Positions 27,897 to 39,301 of a DNA stretch of 64,000 nt are shown in pieces. Position numbers and translations under genes: made by a program. The notes under the pieces were generated by a model. It was not told the origin of the DNA and made no database searches. It saw nothing but the letters and a program-made list of their open reading frames with translations. Numbering within the stretch: position 1 is the first letter of the stretch; each line of letters opens with the position of its first letter. This DNA comes from Rhodoferax sp. (lineage in GTDB: Bacteria; Pseudomonadota; Gammaproteobacteria; Burkholderiales; Burkholderiaceae_C): contig JAIFLV010000052.1 of NCBI GenBank assembly GCA_020048895.1, positions 1 through 64,000 of the forward strand. Reading direction: 5' to 3'.

Positions 27897-29900
27897 TTAG
27901 AGTTTAAGCACCGTCTCCATAAAGCGCACCACGGTGTAGAAGCGGAAATCGGCATTTTCTTTTCGAGCGAAGCCATGTCCCTCGTTGTCGGCACGCAGAT
28001 ACCAGACTGGAGTGCCGTTCGCGCGTGCGCGCTCGACCATTTGCTCGGCTTCAGTGACTGGCACACGCGGGTCGTTTTTGCCCTGGATCACCAGCAACGG
28101 CTTGGTGATTTTGTGGGCGTTGGTCAGTGGGGAAATCCTTTCCAGAAACGCACGCATGGCAGGATCGCGCTCATCGCCATATTCCACCCGGCGCAGGTCG
28201 CGGCGGTAGCTTTCGGTGTTGTTCAGGAACGTTACGAAGTTGGAGATGCCCACCGTATCAATCGCTCCGGCAATGCGGTCGGCATAGTGCGTGCTGACGG
28301 CCAGACTCATATAGCCGCCGTAGCTGCCCCCACTCACCATGACCCGTGATGCGTCCAGGTTCGGCTGGGTTGCGATCCAGTCGAGCAAAGCGCCGATGTC
28401 CTTGACCGAGTCCTCGCGCTTCATGCCATCATCCAGCGTCAAAAACGTTTTGCCAAAGCCGCTTGAACCCCTGACGTTAGGTTGAACAATGGCAATGCCC
28501 AGTTCGTTCAAGAAGTAGTTGTAGCGGTTCATGAAGCCGATCTTGGCCTGTCCCTCCGGGCCGCCATGAATGTCGATCAGGACCGGACGTTTTCCCTTGA
28601 ACTGCGCAGGCGGCTGGCTCAACAGCCCGCTGATAGTGCGACCGTCAAAGCTCTTCCAGCGGACAATTTCCTGCTCGACGAAGCGGGTCATATCCACGCC
28701 GGGCGGTGCATACGCCTGGGTCCACTGCTCCACGCGGCCATTGGTGACATCCAGCGTCCACAGCTGACTCGGTCCCTGGGCGCTGTTGAGGGAGAAGGCC
28801 AGTTCCGGTTGCGCGCGGTGAAAATCGGTCGAGCCTACGCTGCCGTTCGGAATCTTCGGTGTTGGCATTTCCTGGAGGGTGCGGCCATTGAAAAGACGGA
28901 GCTCGTCACGTCCGTCCACATTGAACTGCAAGGCGATCCAGCTCGCGTCTTCGGTGGCTGAACCTCCCGCAACATCCCACGGGATGTGTGCGCTGATCCG
29001 GTCAATGGCTCCGGAGCCCAGATTCAGGCGCATGGCTTCACTGAACTCTCCCGCGCGGTTGCTGGTGAAGAACAGCGCTTTTCCGTCCGGAGAAAAGTCG
29101 CGTGAAAAATGTGCAGCTTTCACCGATTCGCCGGCAGCGGGCAACACCTGACGTCGCTCGCCGCTCTGCATGTCCAGTACCCACACTTGCGACTCATTGG
29201 CCGAAAGGTAGCGTGTGAGGGCTAACTGGCGGTCATCACGGGACACCCCCGTGCCCCACCAGCCGCCGCCGGGAAGCTCGGCCACTTTGCGGCGAGCCTG
29301 TGGCTGCAGCGGGTCCATCAACCAGAAGGTGGTGGTGACTTCAGTCCGGCGTCCGCCCTGAGCCGTACGGTCCAGTGGCTGCGACGTGTAGAGCAGCTCA
29401 CTACGGCCATGCAGCCAGGTGAGGGTGTTGTGGCGCTCGTCGGGGTTGGTCAGCAGGGTGGTTTGGCGAGAAGCCAGGTCCAGTCGGAACAGTTGCGCCG
29501 CCTCGTTGCCGCCGCTGGAGCGCTCAAAGACCAGATAACCGCCGTTGCGCGGCTCGAAGGTGGCTGATGTCACGGGCTCCGTTGCATTGGTCAGTTGCTC
29601 CGGCGTTGCGAGGGGTGACTTGATGAGGTAGAGCTGCGCCAGCGTATCGCCTGCCTTGCGGTGTGCCACCACCATCTGGCGCTGTTGCGGATGCCAGTCC
29701 ACGAAAGTATGACCGCGAAAGTCCGTGTAATTGGCCACGCGATCTACCAGCGTCTGCGGTATGGGCGGGATGCCCTGTGTAAAAAGGTTGGCGTTCGGTG
29801 CGAAGACGGCGGCCGGTGCTGGTGGTGAAACCGGAGAATATGCACAGCCAGCGAGTGCTGCCGCAGCCAAAAATAGTGTCGTTGTCAGATAGCGTTGCAT
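27897..29900 (-). CDS. S9 family peptidase (prolyl oligopeptidase-like)
   Basis: 'VMVSGGSYGGYMSLAVSTHYADRIAGAID' nucleophile motif; lipoprotein-like start MQRYLTTTLFLAAAALAGCA. Confidence 0.9.
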   Translation of the reverse strand: MQRYLTTTLFLAAAALAGCAYSPVSPPAPAAVFAPNANLFTQGIPPIPQTLVDRVANYTDFRGHTFVDWHPQQRQMVVAHRKAGDTLAQLYLIKSPLATPEQLTNATEPVTSATFEPRNGGYLVFERSSGGNEAAQLFRLDLASRQTTLLTNPDERHNTLTWLHGRSELLYTSQPLDRTAQGGRRTEVTTTFWLMDPLQPQARRKVAELPGGGWWGTGVSRDDRQLALTRYLSANESQVWVLDMQSGERRQVLPAAGESVKAAHFSRDFSPDGKALFFTSNRAGEFSEAMRLNLGSGAIDRISAHIPWDVAGGSATEDASWIALQFNVDGRDELRLFNGRTLQEMPTPKIPNGSVGSTDFHRAQPELAFSLNSAQGPSQLWTLDVTNGRVEQWTQAYAPPGVDMTRFVEQEIVRWKSFDGRTISGLLSQPPAQFKGKRPVLIDIHGGPEGQAKIGFMNRYNYFLNELGIAIVQPNVRGSSGFGKTFLTLDDGMKREDSVKDIGALLDWIATQPNLDASRVMVSGGSYGGYMSLAVSTHYADRIAGAIDTVGISNFVTFLNNTESYRRDLRRVEYGDERDPAMRAFLERISPLTNAHKITKPLLVIQGKNDPRVPVTEAEQMVERARANGTPVWYLRADNEGHGFARKENADFRFYTVVRFMETVLKL

Positions 29901-30035
29901 TGGTTGTCCTGTTTCGAAGGTGCGTAGGGAGCGGCCATTGGCGTCATGCCCGCGATCCGGCGAATTATGACGTGCCAGCGTTCGCCAGCGGCGGTACATT
30001 TCTGCTTCTATCGATGCATGAAGGAGTTCCGTGAA

Positions 30036-30878
30036 ATGACTGATCGTATGACGTCGGCGGCGACGCTGGCAGGCGTCCTGACTGTTGCATCGACGCTGGT
30101 AGCGCCGTGCGTGGTTACGGCAACCACTCTGACCGAGACCATCGCAGGGCGCAACGCCATCCTGTACCAGCCGACCAACCTGTCGCCAGTGGGGAGTCGT
30201 GCGCTGGTGGTCGTGCTGCATGGCGGAATGGGCAATGCCGAACGCATTTCCAGCCTGCGGTCTGAGGGCAGCCTGAACCTGAATGCGGTGGCCGATGCAG
30301 GGGGTTTCATGGTCGCCTATCTGAACGGCACGCGCGTGTCCAGCGTGCTGGGTCCCAACATGCTTGGTTGGAATGCCGGTGCGTGCTGCGGTCTTCCCGC
30401 CGATCTGCGGGTGGACGATGTGGCTTATCTGACGCAAGCCATTGGCGCGATTGCCGAGCGTTATGGCATTGATCGCAATCGCATTTTCGGAGTGGGTCAC
30501 TCCAACGGCGCCATGATGACGCAGCGCATGCTATGCGAGACAGACGTGTTTGCCGCTGCGGTTCCGATCGCAGGGGGTCTCGAAACTGGTGCTGCGCAAT
30601 GTCCGGCGGGCAAGGGCAAGCGCCTCATGGCCATTCATGGCGAGATGGACCGCAACGTGCCGCTGGGCGGCGGCCGTGGCAAGGGTCTGGCCCGGATGGA
30701 CTTCACATCGCAAGCGGCAACTGCCACAGTGTGGCAGCGCTCGGGGGTGGTCTATGATCTTCAGGTGATCCCGGGCGCAGATCATTCGGTCGATTCCATC
30801 AACGCACAGGTTCTGAAGACGGAGTCGCAGACACTGGCGCAGAAAGTGGCACGCTTCTTTGGACTGCTCAGGCACTAG
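30036..30878 (+). CDS. Alpha/beta hydrolase, PHB depolymerase/LpqC-like
   Basis: AAGGAG RBS at 30021; 'VVVLHGGMGNAERI', 'FGVGHSNGAMMTQRMLCE'. Confidence 0.85.
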   Translation: MTDRMTSAATLAGVLTVASTLVAPCVVTATTLTETIAGRNAILYQPTNLSPVGSRALVVVLHGGMGNAERISSLRSEGSLNLNAVADAGGFMVAYLNGTRVSSVLGPNMLGWNAGACCGLPADLRVDDVAYLTQAIGAIAERYGIDRNRIFGVGHSNGAMMTQRMLCETDVFAAAVPIAGGLETGAAQCPAGKGKRLMAIHGEMDRNVPLGGGRGKGLARMDFTSQAATATVWQRSGVVYDLQVIPGADHSVDSINAQVLKTESQTLAQKVARFFGLLRH

Positions 30879-30931
30879 CCAGGCACTAGCCAGGCGAGGT
30901 GCGCTTTGCATGCAGGCAAAATAGAGCTTTC

Positions 30932-33900
30932 ATGAACTCAGACCAAACCCGGTTTTCCCGAAACCTGTGGACGACAGTGGCGCTGCTGTTCGCCCTGGCG
31001 TTTGCCATTGTGCTTTACATGGTTCTGGAGCAACGGGTCGATCAAGCCAATGAGAGGCGTTTGCAGTCGCTCTTGCTGGCCAACGAATTGCGCCAATCGT
31101 CCGATGACCTGACGCGCATGGCGCGGACGTTTGTGGTCACGGGGGATCCCAGCTACCAACAGCATTACCAGGACATTCTGGATATTCGCAACGGAAAAAC
31201 ACGCCGAAGGGGGTGGGTCCGCGCCCGGCCGGCGGTCAATCGGTCGCCCTGCTGGATCTGATGCGTCAGGCCGGATTTACCGACGAGGAATTCCGCATGC
31301 TGGAGGTGGCCAAGGCCAATTCCGACGGCCTGACACGAACCGAGTTTGTCGCCATGGAACTGATGCAAACCACCGGAGCCCAGGCGCAGGCGGATCAGGC
31401 GCGGGCCCGCAGCATCATGCACGATGCACAGTACCACCGGGACAAGGCCTCCATCATGGCGCCGATCGACGCCTTCTATGGCTTGCTCGACCAGCGCACA
31501 TTGCAGGCGGTCAAGGACGCTCGGGCGCTTGCCACCGGGTTGCGCTTGATTCTGGTGGCGTTGGGGTTGGCATTGGTGGCGATGCTGGCGCGCACCAACC
31601 GGTCGCTGTTGGATACGCTGGGGGGCTCGGTGGATGCCGTGTTTGCCCACATGTCACGCATCGGACGGGGCGACTTTTCCACGCCCATCGACGTGCAGGA
31701 CCGGACCGGCATGAGTGTGCTGGGGCAACTCGCGCTGGCGCAGGACAGTCTGCGCGCCCTCGACCAGGCGAACCGGGACGCGCGCCTGGCGCAGGATAGC
31801 GCGGCGCGAGAGTCGGAGACGCTGATGACCGCAATTGATGCGCATGCCCTGGTGTCGATGACCAACCCGGCGGGAACCATCACTTACGCCAACGCCACGT
31901 TCAGCCGTGTCAGTGGCTATTCCAATGAGGAGCTGCTGGGGGCCAATCACCGCCTTGTGAAGTCCGATGTCCAGAGCGACAGTTACTGGGAGGCCATGTG
32001 GAAGGCCATTTCCAGTGGCTATGTGTGGCGTGATGTGGTGTGCAACCTCTCCAAGAGTGGTGCCCCGTATTGGGTGGATACAGTCATCGCGCCGTTTTTT
32101 GATGAGTCCGGCAACATTGAGCGCTATATCTCGATTCGTACCGATATCACCAACGTGCTGGCGGCGCAGGAAGCGCTCGCGGTGGAGCGTTCGCGCTTGC
32201 AGAACATCATCGAAGCGACCCGTGCCGGCACGTGGGAGATCAACCTGCATACCGGTGAAAGCATTGTCAACGCGCGCTGGTACGCGCTGTTTGGCTTTAC
32301 GCCCGAGGAAGTTGGCAATGATCCGGCAGGATTTTGGCGCACGCGGGTGCACCCCGACGACTTGCAGGTTGCCAATCAGAAACTGCAGGCCCACTGCGAT
32401 GGTGGCAGCGAGAATTACGAATTTGAGGCCCGGGTGCAATGCAAGGACGGCCACTGGATGTGGCAGCAGACACGTGGCAAGTTGATGACGCGCACAGCCC
32501 GGGGCGAACCGCAGTGGATGTACGGTATCGATCTGGACATCACGCAAGCGCACCAGATGGAAGTCGATATTCGCCATAAGAACGCGCTGATGCACAGCAT
32601 TCTGGAAAATGTGCCAGTCGGGCTCTGTGTTTTTGATGCGAACCTCGAGCTGGTCGAGTCCAATGCGATGTTCCGGTCCTTGCTGGAGTTTCCGCCGTCC
32701 TTGTTCGAAGGCGCGCACACCACATTCGAGTCGTTGCTGCGCTTCAACGCCCAGCGGGGCGAATATGGCGATGGCGACGTTGAGGAGATCGTGCGTGAAA
32801 AAATGGACCGCCAATTGTTGGCGCAGGCCCACAACTTTCAGCGCTCCCGTGCCAACGGTATGACTCTGGAGGTGCGCGGCGCCCCGATGCCTGATGGTGG
32901 TTTCGTCACCACTTACGCCGACATTACCGATCTGGTCAAGGCCACGGAAGCAGCACAGGCGGCGTCGCGTTCGAAGAGCCAGTTCGTGGCCAATATGAGC
33001 CACGAAATTCGCACGCCGATGAACGCCATTTTGGGCATGCTCAAGCTGTTGCAAAACACCGAGCTCTCGGCGCGCCAGCAAGACTATGCCTCCAAGACCG
33101 AAGGCGCAGCCAAGTCGCTGCTGGGCTTGCTCAACGACATTCTGGACTTCTCCAAGATGGAGGCCGGAAAGATGGTCATCGACCCGCAACCGTTCCATCT
33201 GGACGGCATCCTGCGCGACTTGTCGGTGATTCTGTCGGCCAATGTCGGCGCCAAACCGGTCGAGGTACTTTTTGATGTAGACAGCAGTGTTCCGAAGAGC
33301 CTGTTGGGCGACTCCATGCGGTTGCAGCAGGTGCTGATCAATCTGGGGGGCAATGCCGTCAAGTTCACGGCGCAGGGCGAGGTGATTCTCCAGATCAAGC
33401 TGGTGCAGCGCACTGACACCGATGCGACACTGAAGTTCTGCGTGCGTGACAGTGGTATCGGCATTGCAACCGAGAGTCAAAGCCAGGTGTTTGACGGGTT
33501 TTCGCAGGCCGAAGCATCGACCACACGCCGCTTTGGCGGCACCGGGCTCGGGCTGTCGATCTGTAAACGGCTGGTGGCACTGATGGGTGGGGAATTGGCG
33601 TTGGAGAGTGAACTGGGCAAAGGCAGCAGTTTTTTCTTCACCCTGGTGCTGCCGGTGGTGGACGACGCAGAACGTGGCAGCCAGGATCTGGCGCAGCAGA
33701 TGCAGGAACCGATGGAGGTTCTGGTGGTGGACGACAACCCGTTTGCCCGGGACCTTCTCATCGCCATGGTCGAGTCCTGGGGCTGGCAGGTGGATGCCGC
33801 GGCCAGCGGCCGGGAAGCGCTGGAATTGGTCCAGCGTCGCATCAGCAGTGGCAAGACGCCCTACCAGACCTTGCTGGTGGACTGGCAAATGCCGGGAATG

Positions 33901-35223
33901 GACGGATGGGAAACCATTCGACGCCTGGACGAACTGGCGCCTGGCACCAAGCCCCCCATCACGGTGATGGTGACCGCCCATGGCCGCGAGTCCCTGTCGC
34001 AGCGCAGCGCCCCTGAGCAGGCGCGCCTGAATGCTTTTTTGGTCAAGCCCGTCACGTCCTCGATGCTGTATGACGCCGTCGCCGATGCCCGCGCCGGTTT
34101 GAGCAATCTGCGCAGCCGTCCGCGCACGCAAGCACAGCAGTCCGGTCGCCTGCTAGGTTTGCGGATCCTGGTGGTCGAAGACAACCTGATCAACCAGCAG
34201 GTGGCGCAGGAGTTGCTCAGCGCCGAAGGTGCCGTGGTGCAACTTGCCGGCAATGGGCAACTCGGTGTAGCGGCGGTTGCCAGCGCCAGTCCCCCGTTTG
34301 ATGTGGTGCTGATGGATCTGCAAATGCCGGTAATGGATGGCTACGAAGCCACGCAGATCCTGCGCAATACCCTGGGCCTGACACAACTGCCCGTGATTGC
34401 GATGACCGCCAACGCCATGGCGTCCGACCGTGAGGCCTGTCTGGCCGCCGGCATGAACGACCATGTGGGCAAACCCTTTGATTTGACCCACCTGGTGGAG
34501 GTGCTGCGCAACCACACCGGGCGTGCGCGCAGCGTTGAGGCCACCGCAGCGCCAAGTGCCAGTGAATCGAGGGCGTCGGCGCCGTTGACCTCTATCGCGA
34601 TAGGCCCCGCAGAAGTGGATACCGAAGGTGCACTGGCGCGCCTGGGGGGCAACGCCGAACTTTATGCCGATATTTTGCAGGCCTATCTGCAGGAAACGGC
34701 GGCACTGCCGGACCAACTCGATGCCTTGTTGGCGGCTGCCAACAATACCGCTGCGGTGCGCCTGCTGCACACCCTCAAGGGCGTATCTGCCACCGTGGGG
34801 GCGAACTATCTGTCGACGGTTGCCAAGTCGATGGAAGCCACTATCAAGGCGGACCTGAGCGCAGCGCAACCACCGGAGTTTGCTGCCGCTTTTCGCCAGG
34901 CCGTGCTGTCCACGCTCGGCCCCATCGAGGAGATTGCCCACCGATATGCGCCCGTCGCAGCGCAAGGCGGTGCGCCTGCCAATGCGGCACCGATCGACTT
35001 TGTGCGCGTGCGCGCAGATGCCCTGGAACTGCTCGAACTGCTGCGCGCCTCGGACTTGCGCGCGCTGGAAGTGCACGGCACTTTGCCTCTTGCCTCAGCG
35101 CTGCCACATTCTGACCTGGGAGCAACGCTGGTCGACTTGGGTGCGGCGCTGGCTGCCTTTGACTTTCAGTTGGGCGTTCAGTATTGCGAGTCGTTACTGG
35201 CCCAGCTCGACGCGAGCAACTGA
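30932..35223 (+). pseudogene. Hybrid sensor histidine kinase (PAS, HisKA/HATPase, two REC, Hpt) with frame break near 31195-31210
   Basis: 30932-31261 gives signal/TM region ...QHYQDILDIRNGKT; 31213-35223 continues GPRPAGGQSVALLDLMRQAGF; 'MSHEIRTPMNAILGML', 'VLMDLQMPVMDGYEA', 'LLHTLKGVSATVG'. Confidence 0.75.
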
Positions 35224-35238
35224 AGGCGCAGGAATATT

Positions 35239-35333
35239 GCGATTCCAAATCTCTCGTGTCTAGGCGCGAAGCCGAAGGCAGTGCTGTTGCACGACAAGGC
35301 GAAGCAACAACGACACGGGTGATTTAGAAACGC
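35239..35333. repeat. Imperfect palindromic intergenic element
   Basis: Ends gcgattccaaatctctcgtgtc / gacacgggtgatttagaaacgc are imperfect inverted repeats with inner gttgc...gcaac pairing. Confidence 0.5.
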
Positions 35334-35335
35334 AA

Positions 35336-36145
35336 TTAATTGGACATCAGCACTGGCAGTGTCATGTGCTGCAGCATATAACGTGTGCCGGCACCGCGGC
35401 TCTCAAACGGGAAGCCCATATTGCCATGCGCGCCCATCACCAACAGGTCGGCCCCCCGATCACTGGCGCGGTTGAGCACCATGTCCATGATGCCGAAGTC
35501 CTCGACCACGAACATATCGGTCTTGACCGCAATGCCGTGCGTACCCAGGTGGTTGGCAATTTCAGCGCTGGTAGATTCGCAATCGTCCTTGCGTGCAGAG
35601 ATCGACAGCACATGGGCCAGCGCGCAACCTTCCATCAGAGGCAGCGCATAGTTCAAAGCACGGGCAGCTTCCGGGGCATTGTTCCAGGCGATCAAAGGGC
35701 ACTCACCGATCGTCGCAAAATCGCCCACGTACGGCACCACCAGTACCGGACGCCCACAGCCCACGATCACCTCAGCGGCCAGATCGTCGTGGACATTTCC
35801 CTTGCCATGCTCGTGTTGGCCGAGAATCACCAGATCGGTATGGCGCGCCAGGTCGACAAATAGCCGCAGCACTTCTGTGTGGCTACCACGGTTGATGAAG
35901 CGCCATTCCGCCCCGTCTAGCCCTTCAGTTGCCTTGGTGAACAGAGCCTTGCTGTCCTCGCAGGCCTGCGTGAACTCGGGCGTCGGCCACGACGTCACTA
36001 CCCCCACCCGCAGCGCACGTGTCCTCTTGCCGAACACACCCACCAGCCGTGCACCGTGACGTTTTGCCAGCGCTACGGCCAGTTTCAGGCGTTCGCTGGT
36101 GCGGGGATCCTGGTCCAGGTGGACCATTACATGCTTGAGTGCCAT
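35336..36145 (-). CDS. Universal stress protein family, two-domain
   Basis: 'VVEDFGIMDMVLNRASDRGADLLVMGAHGNMGFPFESRGAGTRYMLQHMTLPVLMSN'. Confidence 0.85.
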   Translation of the reverse strand: MALKHVMVHLDQDPRTSERLKLAVALAKRHGARLVGVFGKRTRALRVGVVTSWPTPEFTQACEDSKALFTKATEGLDGAEWRFINRGSHTEVLRLFVDLARHTDLVILGQHEHGKGNVHDDLAAEVIVGCGRPVLVVPYVGDFATIGECPLIAWNNAPEAARALNYALPLMEGCALAHVLSISARKDDCESTSAEIANHLGTHGIAVKTDMFVVEDFGIMDMVLNRASDRGADLLVMGAHGNMGFPFESRGAGTRYMLQHMTLPVLMSN

Positions 36146-36257
36146 AACCTTTGACTCCTTGCTTTATTAGAAGAGATTGGGGCACAAGCGCAGACTGGTG
36201 CCGCCACAAATTTCAGTATAGGACGAAATTTGTGACGTGCCAGCGTGGTGCAGCAGT

Positions 36258-36908
36258 TTAGGCTGCCTGAACTGCGCTGGCCTGGTTGGCGGCCAACTGG
36301 GCCACGGCGCGAATTTCGATGTCGGCTGCGGCCAGCGCCTGTGTTCTGGCGGCATCGCCCATGGCGACACCCTCGGCACGTACGAAGCGCACATCGGTAA
36401 TGCCGAAGAAACCAAATACCGTCTGCAGGTAGCTTTCCTGGTGCTCCATGGCGCGTCCGCCCTCACTGGTGGAGTACACGCCACCGCGGGCCGAGGCCAC
36501 GATCACCGTCTTGCCGCCAGCCAGGCCTTGGGGTCCTTTGTCGGTGTAGGTGAAGGTGCGGCCCGCCTGGGCAATGCGGTCTATCCAGGCCTTGAGCTGG
36601 CTGGGGATGGAAAAGTTATACAGCGGGGCGCCCACCACAATGACGTCAGCCGCGAGGAACTGGGACACCAGCGCCTCCGACAAGGCGTTTTCCTGCTTTT
36701 GCACATCGGTCAACGCGGCATCACCCGCTGGCATGCGAAAACCCAGGGAGTCTGCCGAGAGGTGGCTGGGTGCGTGCGTGGCCAGGTCGAGGTACTCTAC
36801 CGTGGTGCCAGGGTGGCTGGCGCGCCATTTGGCAACAATCCTGGCGGTAAGCTGGCGCGAGGTGGAGTTGGCGGCCAGGATGCTGGAGTCAATGTGGAGC
36901 AGTTTCAT
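36258..36908 (-). CDS. azoR: FMN-dependent NADH-azoreductase
   Basis: '[21 protein letters not shown]', '[32 protein letters not shown]'. Confidence 0.9.
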   Translation of the reverse strand: MKLLHIDSSILAANSTSRQLTARIVAKWRASHPGTTVEYLDLATHAPSHLSADSLGFRMPAGDAALTDVQKQENALSEALVSQFLAADVIVVGAPLYNFSIPSQLKAWIDRIAQAGRTFTYTDKGPQGLAGGKTVIVASARGGVYSTSEGGRAMEHQESYLQTVFGFFGITDVRFVRAEGVAMGDAARTQALAAADIEIRAVAQLAANQASAVQAA

Positions 36909-37032
36909 GGTGATTTCCTTGAAGGTTACTGCGAGTTGCAGCGATGGATAAAGTATGCGGGTGGCACCAATATTTGATAAGTACGCAAAATTGCGTTAGA
37001 TTGTTCTATTGGCAGGACTATGGAGCCATGCA

Positions 37033-37953
37033 ATGCAGGATTTAAACGACCTGGTGTACTTTGCCGAGGTGGTAGATCGCGGTGGCTTTGCCGCTGCCGG
37101 GCGCGCTTTAGGTTTGCCCAAGTCGCGCATCTCGCGCCGGGTGGCGGAACTCGAGGCGCGCCTGGGCGTGCGGCTGTTGCAGCGCACCACGCGCAAGCTG
37201 TCACTCACCGCAGTGGGCGAGCAATTTCACCGGCATTGCGTTGCCATGCGCGAAAACGCGCAGGCTGCGGCCGATACCGTGGCACAGGCGCAGACCGAGC
37301 CGCGTGGCCTGATCCGCGTGGCGTGCCCGGTGACGCTGGCGCAAACCACGCTGGGGCCCATCCTGCCGCTGTTCCTGGCGCACCACCCGCAAGTGCGCAT
37401 CGACATGCGGGTGAGCAACCGCGCCGTGGACCTGGTGGAAGAGGGCTTCGATGTGGCGCTGCGGGTGCGCCCCACGCTGGAAGACAGTGGCAGTCTGGTC
37501 ATCAAGAACTTTGGCCTCACACGCACCTTGCTGGTTGCCAGCCCGGCGCAGCTGGCGCGCCAAGGGCACCCTGCGGCCGTGATGGACCTCGGCAGGCTGG
37601 ACACGGTCAATATGTCGATGGCGGGTGACCGCGCCACCTGGCAATTGGTGGGGCCGGACGGCGCCACGCACGCCTTTGTGCACCAGCCGCGCTACGTGGC
37701 AGACGACCTGCTGACGCTCAAGCTCGCGGTACTGCGCGGCACCGGTATCTGCGCCCTGCCCGACTACATGTGCAGCGATGAGCTGCGCGACCGTTTGCTG
37801 GTGCCCGTGCTGCCCGGCTGGGCGCCGCTACCCGGTATCTTTCATGCCGTGTTTCCCTCGCGCCGCGGCCTGGTGCCGGCGGTACGGGCGTTTCTGGACT
37901 TTCTGGGCGCAGCGATCGAGCGCGAGGGGCTGGCGCAGGAACTCGCTGGGTAA
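37033..37953 (+). CDS. LysR family transcriptional regulator
   Basis: N-terminal LysR HTH 'DLNDLVYFAEVVDRGGFAAAGRALGLPKSRISRRVAELEARLG'. Confidence 0.95.
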   Translation: MQDLNDLVYFAEVVDRGGFAAAGRALGLPKSRISRRVAELEARLGVRLLQRTTRKLSLTAVGEQFHRHCVAMRENAQAAADTVAQAQTEPRGLIRVACPVTLAQTTLGPILPLFLAHHPQVRIDMRVSNRAVDLVEEGFDVALRVRPTLEDSGSLVIKNFGLTRTLLVASPAQLARQGHPAAVMDLGRLDTVNMSMAGDRATWQLVGPDGATHAFVHQPRYVADDLLTLKLAVLRGTGICALPDYMCSDELRDRLLVPVLPGWAPLPGIFHAVFPSRRGLVPAVRAFLDFLGAAIEREGLAQELAG

Positions 37954-38052
37954 GAGGCAAATCAGCCTCCAGCGCCCGTGGAATGTGCGTGAGACGCTAG
38001 CAAAACTGTAGCGCAATCAGTTCGGAAAGCGCTCGGGCTCAGGGCGTACCCA

Positions 38053-38631
38053 CTATTCGCGCAGCGCATGTTCAATCCGTCGGTCAGGGACAAACCAGAT
38101 CAGCGTCACCCCAATAAGCAGTGCACCGGCTGCCCAGGAGTATCCCAGCAGCGCCAGTGGAATGGCCAGCAGGTAGGCCACCAAAGACACCTTGCCTTTG
38201 GTGTCTCCCCCAACCGCGTTGGCAAGTACCGACTCATTGCCGTGCAACGCAATAATCTGCCGCTGCAGGGTGACATAAGCAATGGCACACAGCAGCAGAT
38301 TGGTCGAATACAGTGCCACCGGGGCGGGCAGAAAATGGTTCTCCCCCATCCATCCGGTGGTGAACGGCAGCAGCGATAGCCAGAACAGCAAGTGCATATT
38401 GGCCCACAAAATGCGGCCATTGACCTGTTTGACCGAATGCAGCATGTGGTGGTGGTTGTTCCAGTACACGCCCACATTTACAAAGCTGAGCACATAACTT
38501 AGAAACACCGACCCCAGTGCCGCAAGGTCAGCCCACGCTGCACCGTGCGGCACCTTCAATTCCAGCACCATGATGGTGATGATGATGGCAATAACACCAT
38601 CGCTGAATGCCTCCAAACGTCCTTTGCCCAT
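38053..38631 (-). CDS. TMEM175 family (DUF1211) membrane protein
   Basis: 'GKGRLEAFSDGVIAIIITIMVLELKVP' motif. Confidence 0.9.
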   Translation of the reverse strand: MGKGRLEAFSDGVIAIIITIMVLELKVPHGAAWADLAALGSVFLSYVLSFVNVGVYWNNHHHMLHSVKQVNGRILWANMHLLFWLSLLPFTTGWMGENHFLPAPVALYSTNLLLCAIAYVTLQRQIIALHGNESVLANAVGGDTKGKVSLVAYLLAIPLALLGYSWAAGALLIGVTLIWFVPDRRIEHALRE

Positions 38632-38656
38632 GGGGACTCCTTTGTCTGTGGTGGTC

Positions 38657-39286
38657 TCAGTCTTTATGCAAGATGCCGAAGGCGAAGTTGCGCCCCAATC
38701 CTTGCTTGAACGCCATGTGAATCCAGGTCATTGCAAACGGCTCCACATAGCGGGCAGCAGACAAAGGCCCCAAGTCCACGGCGTCAAAACCAATGAGCGC
38801 CGCCAGGGCGATGACTTTGGCGCGCGCCTGCGCATCGTCGCCACACACCGGCATGAACGGCAGACCGCGTGCAAAGCTGGCATCGGCCATGTTTTCGGCC
38901 CCGGTGGTGTTGAACGCTTTGACCACCTTGGCCGTGGGTGCCCAGCGGGCAAGTTGCTCGGCTGCACTGGTCGTGGTGCCCACCGTCAGCCCCGCCAGGC
39001 CGGCTGCCAGCGGGTTGGTGGCATCCACCAAAACCTTGCCTTGCCAGTCCGACACGCTGCGGGCAATCGCCTCTGTGGCAGCAAATGGCACCGCCAGAAT
39101 CACCACCTCGCTAGCCGCGACGGCTTGTTCCACGGTGCCAAGCGCTGCCATGGGGCCCAAAGCGGCGGCAGCGCTTTGGTATTTTTCCGGGTTGGGCACG
39201 CCGAAGAAAACTTCTTCGCCTTGCCGAATGAACGCTTGGGCCAGAGCCTTGCCAACATTACCCGCACCGATGATGGAAATACGCAT
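38657..39286 (-). CDS. NADPH-dependent F420 reductase-like NAD(P)-binding protein
   Basis: 'MRISIIGAGNVGKALAQAFIRQGEEVFFGVPNPEK', 'VKAFNTTGAENMAD'. Confidence 0.85.
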   Translation of the reverse strand: MRISIIGAGNVGKALAQAFIRQGEEVFFGVPNPEKYQSAAAALGPMAALGTVEQAVAASEVVILAVPFAATEAIARSVSDWQGKVLVDATNPLAAGLAGLTVGTTTSAAEQLARWAPTAKVVKAFNTTGAENMADASFARGLPFMPVCGDDAQARAKVIALAALIGFDAVDLGPLSAARYVEPFAMTWIHMAFKQGLGRNFAFGILHKD

Positions 39287-39301
39287 GATGATCCTCCAAC
39301 C

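Noticed and set aside
31193-31202. Programmed -1 frameshift in the histidine kinase at GGAAAAACA
   Set aside because: In the upstream frame it does not fit X XXY YYZ, and sequence seems to be missing here relative to the family; a deletion or sequencing error is simpler.
31654-34131. 825-aa minus-strand ORF
   Set aside because: Fully antisense to a clear hybrid histidine kinase; GC-rich shadow frame without recognisable motifs.
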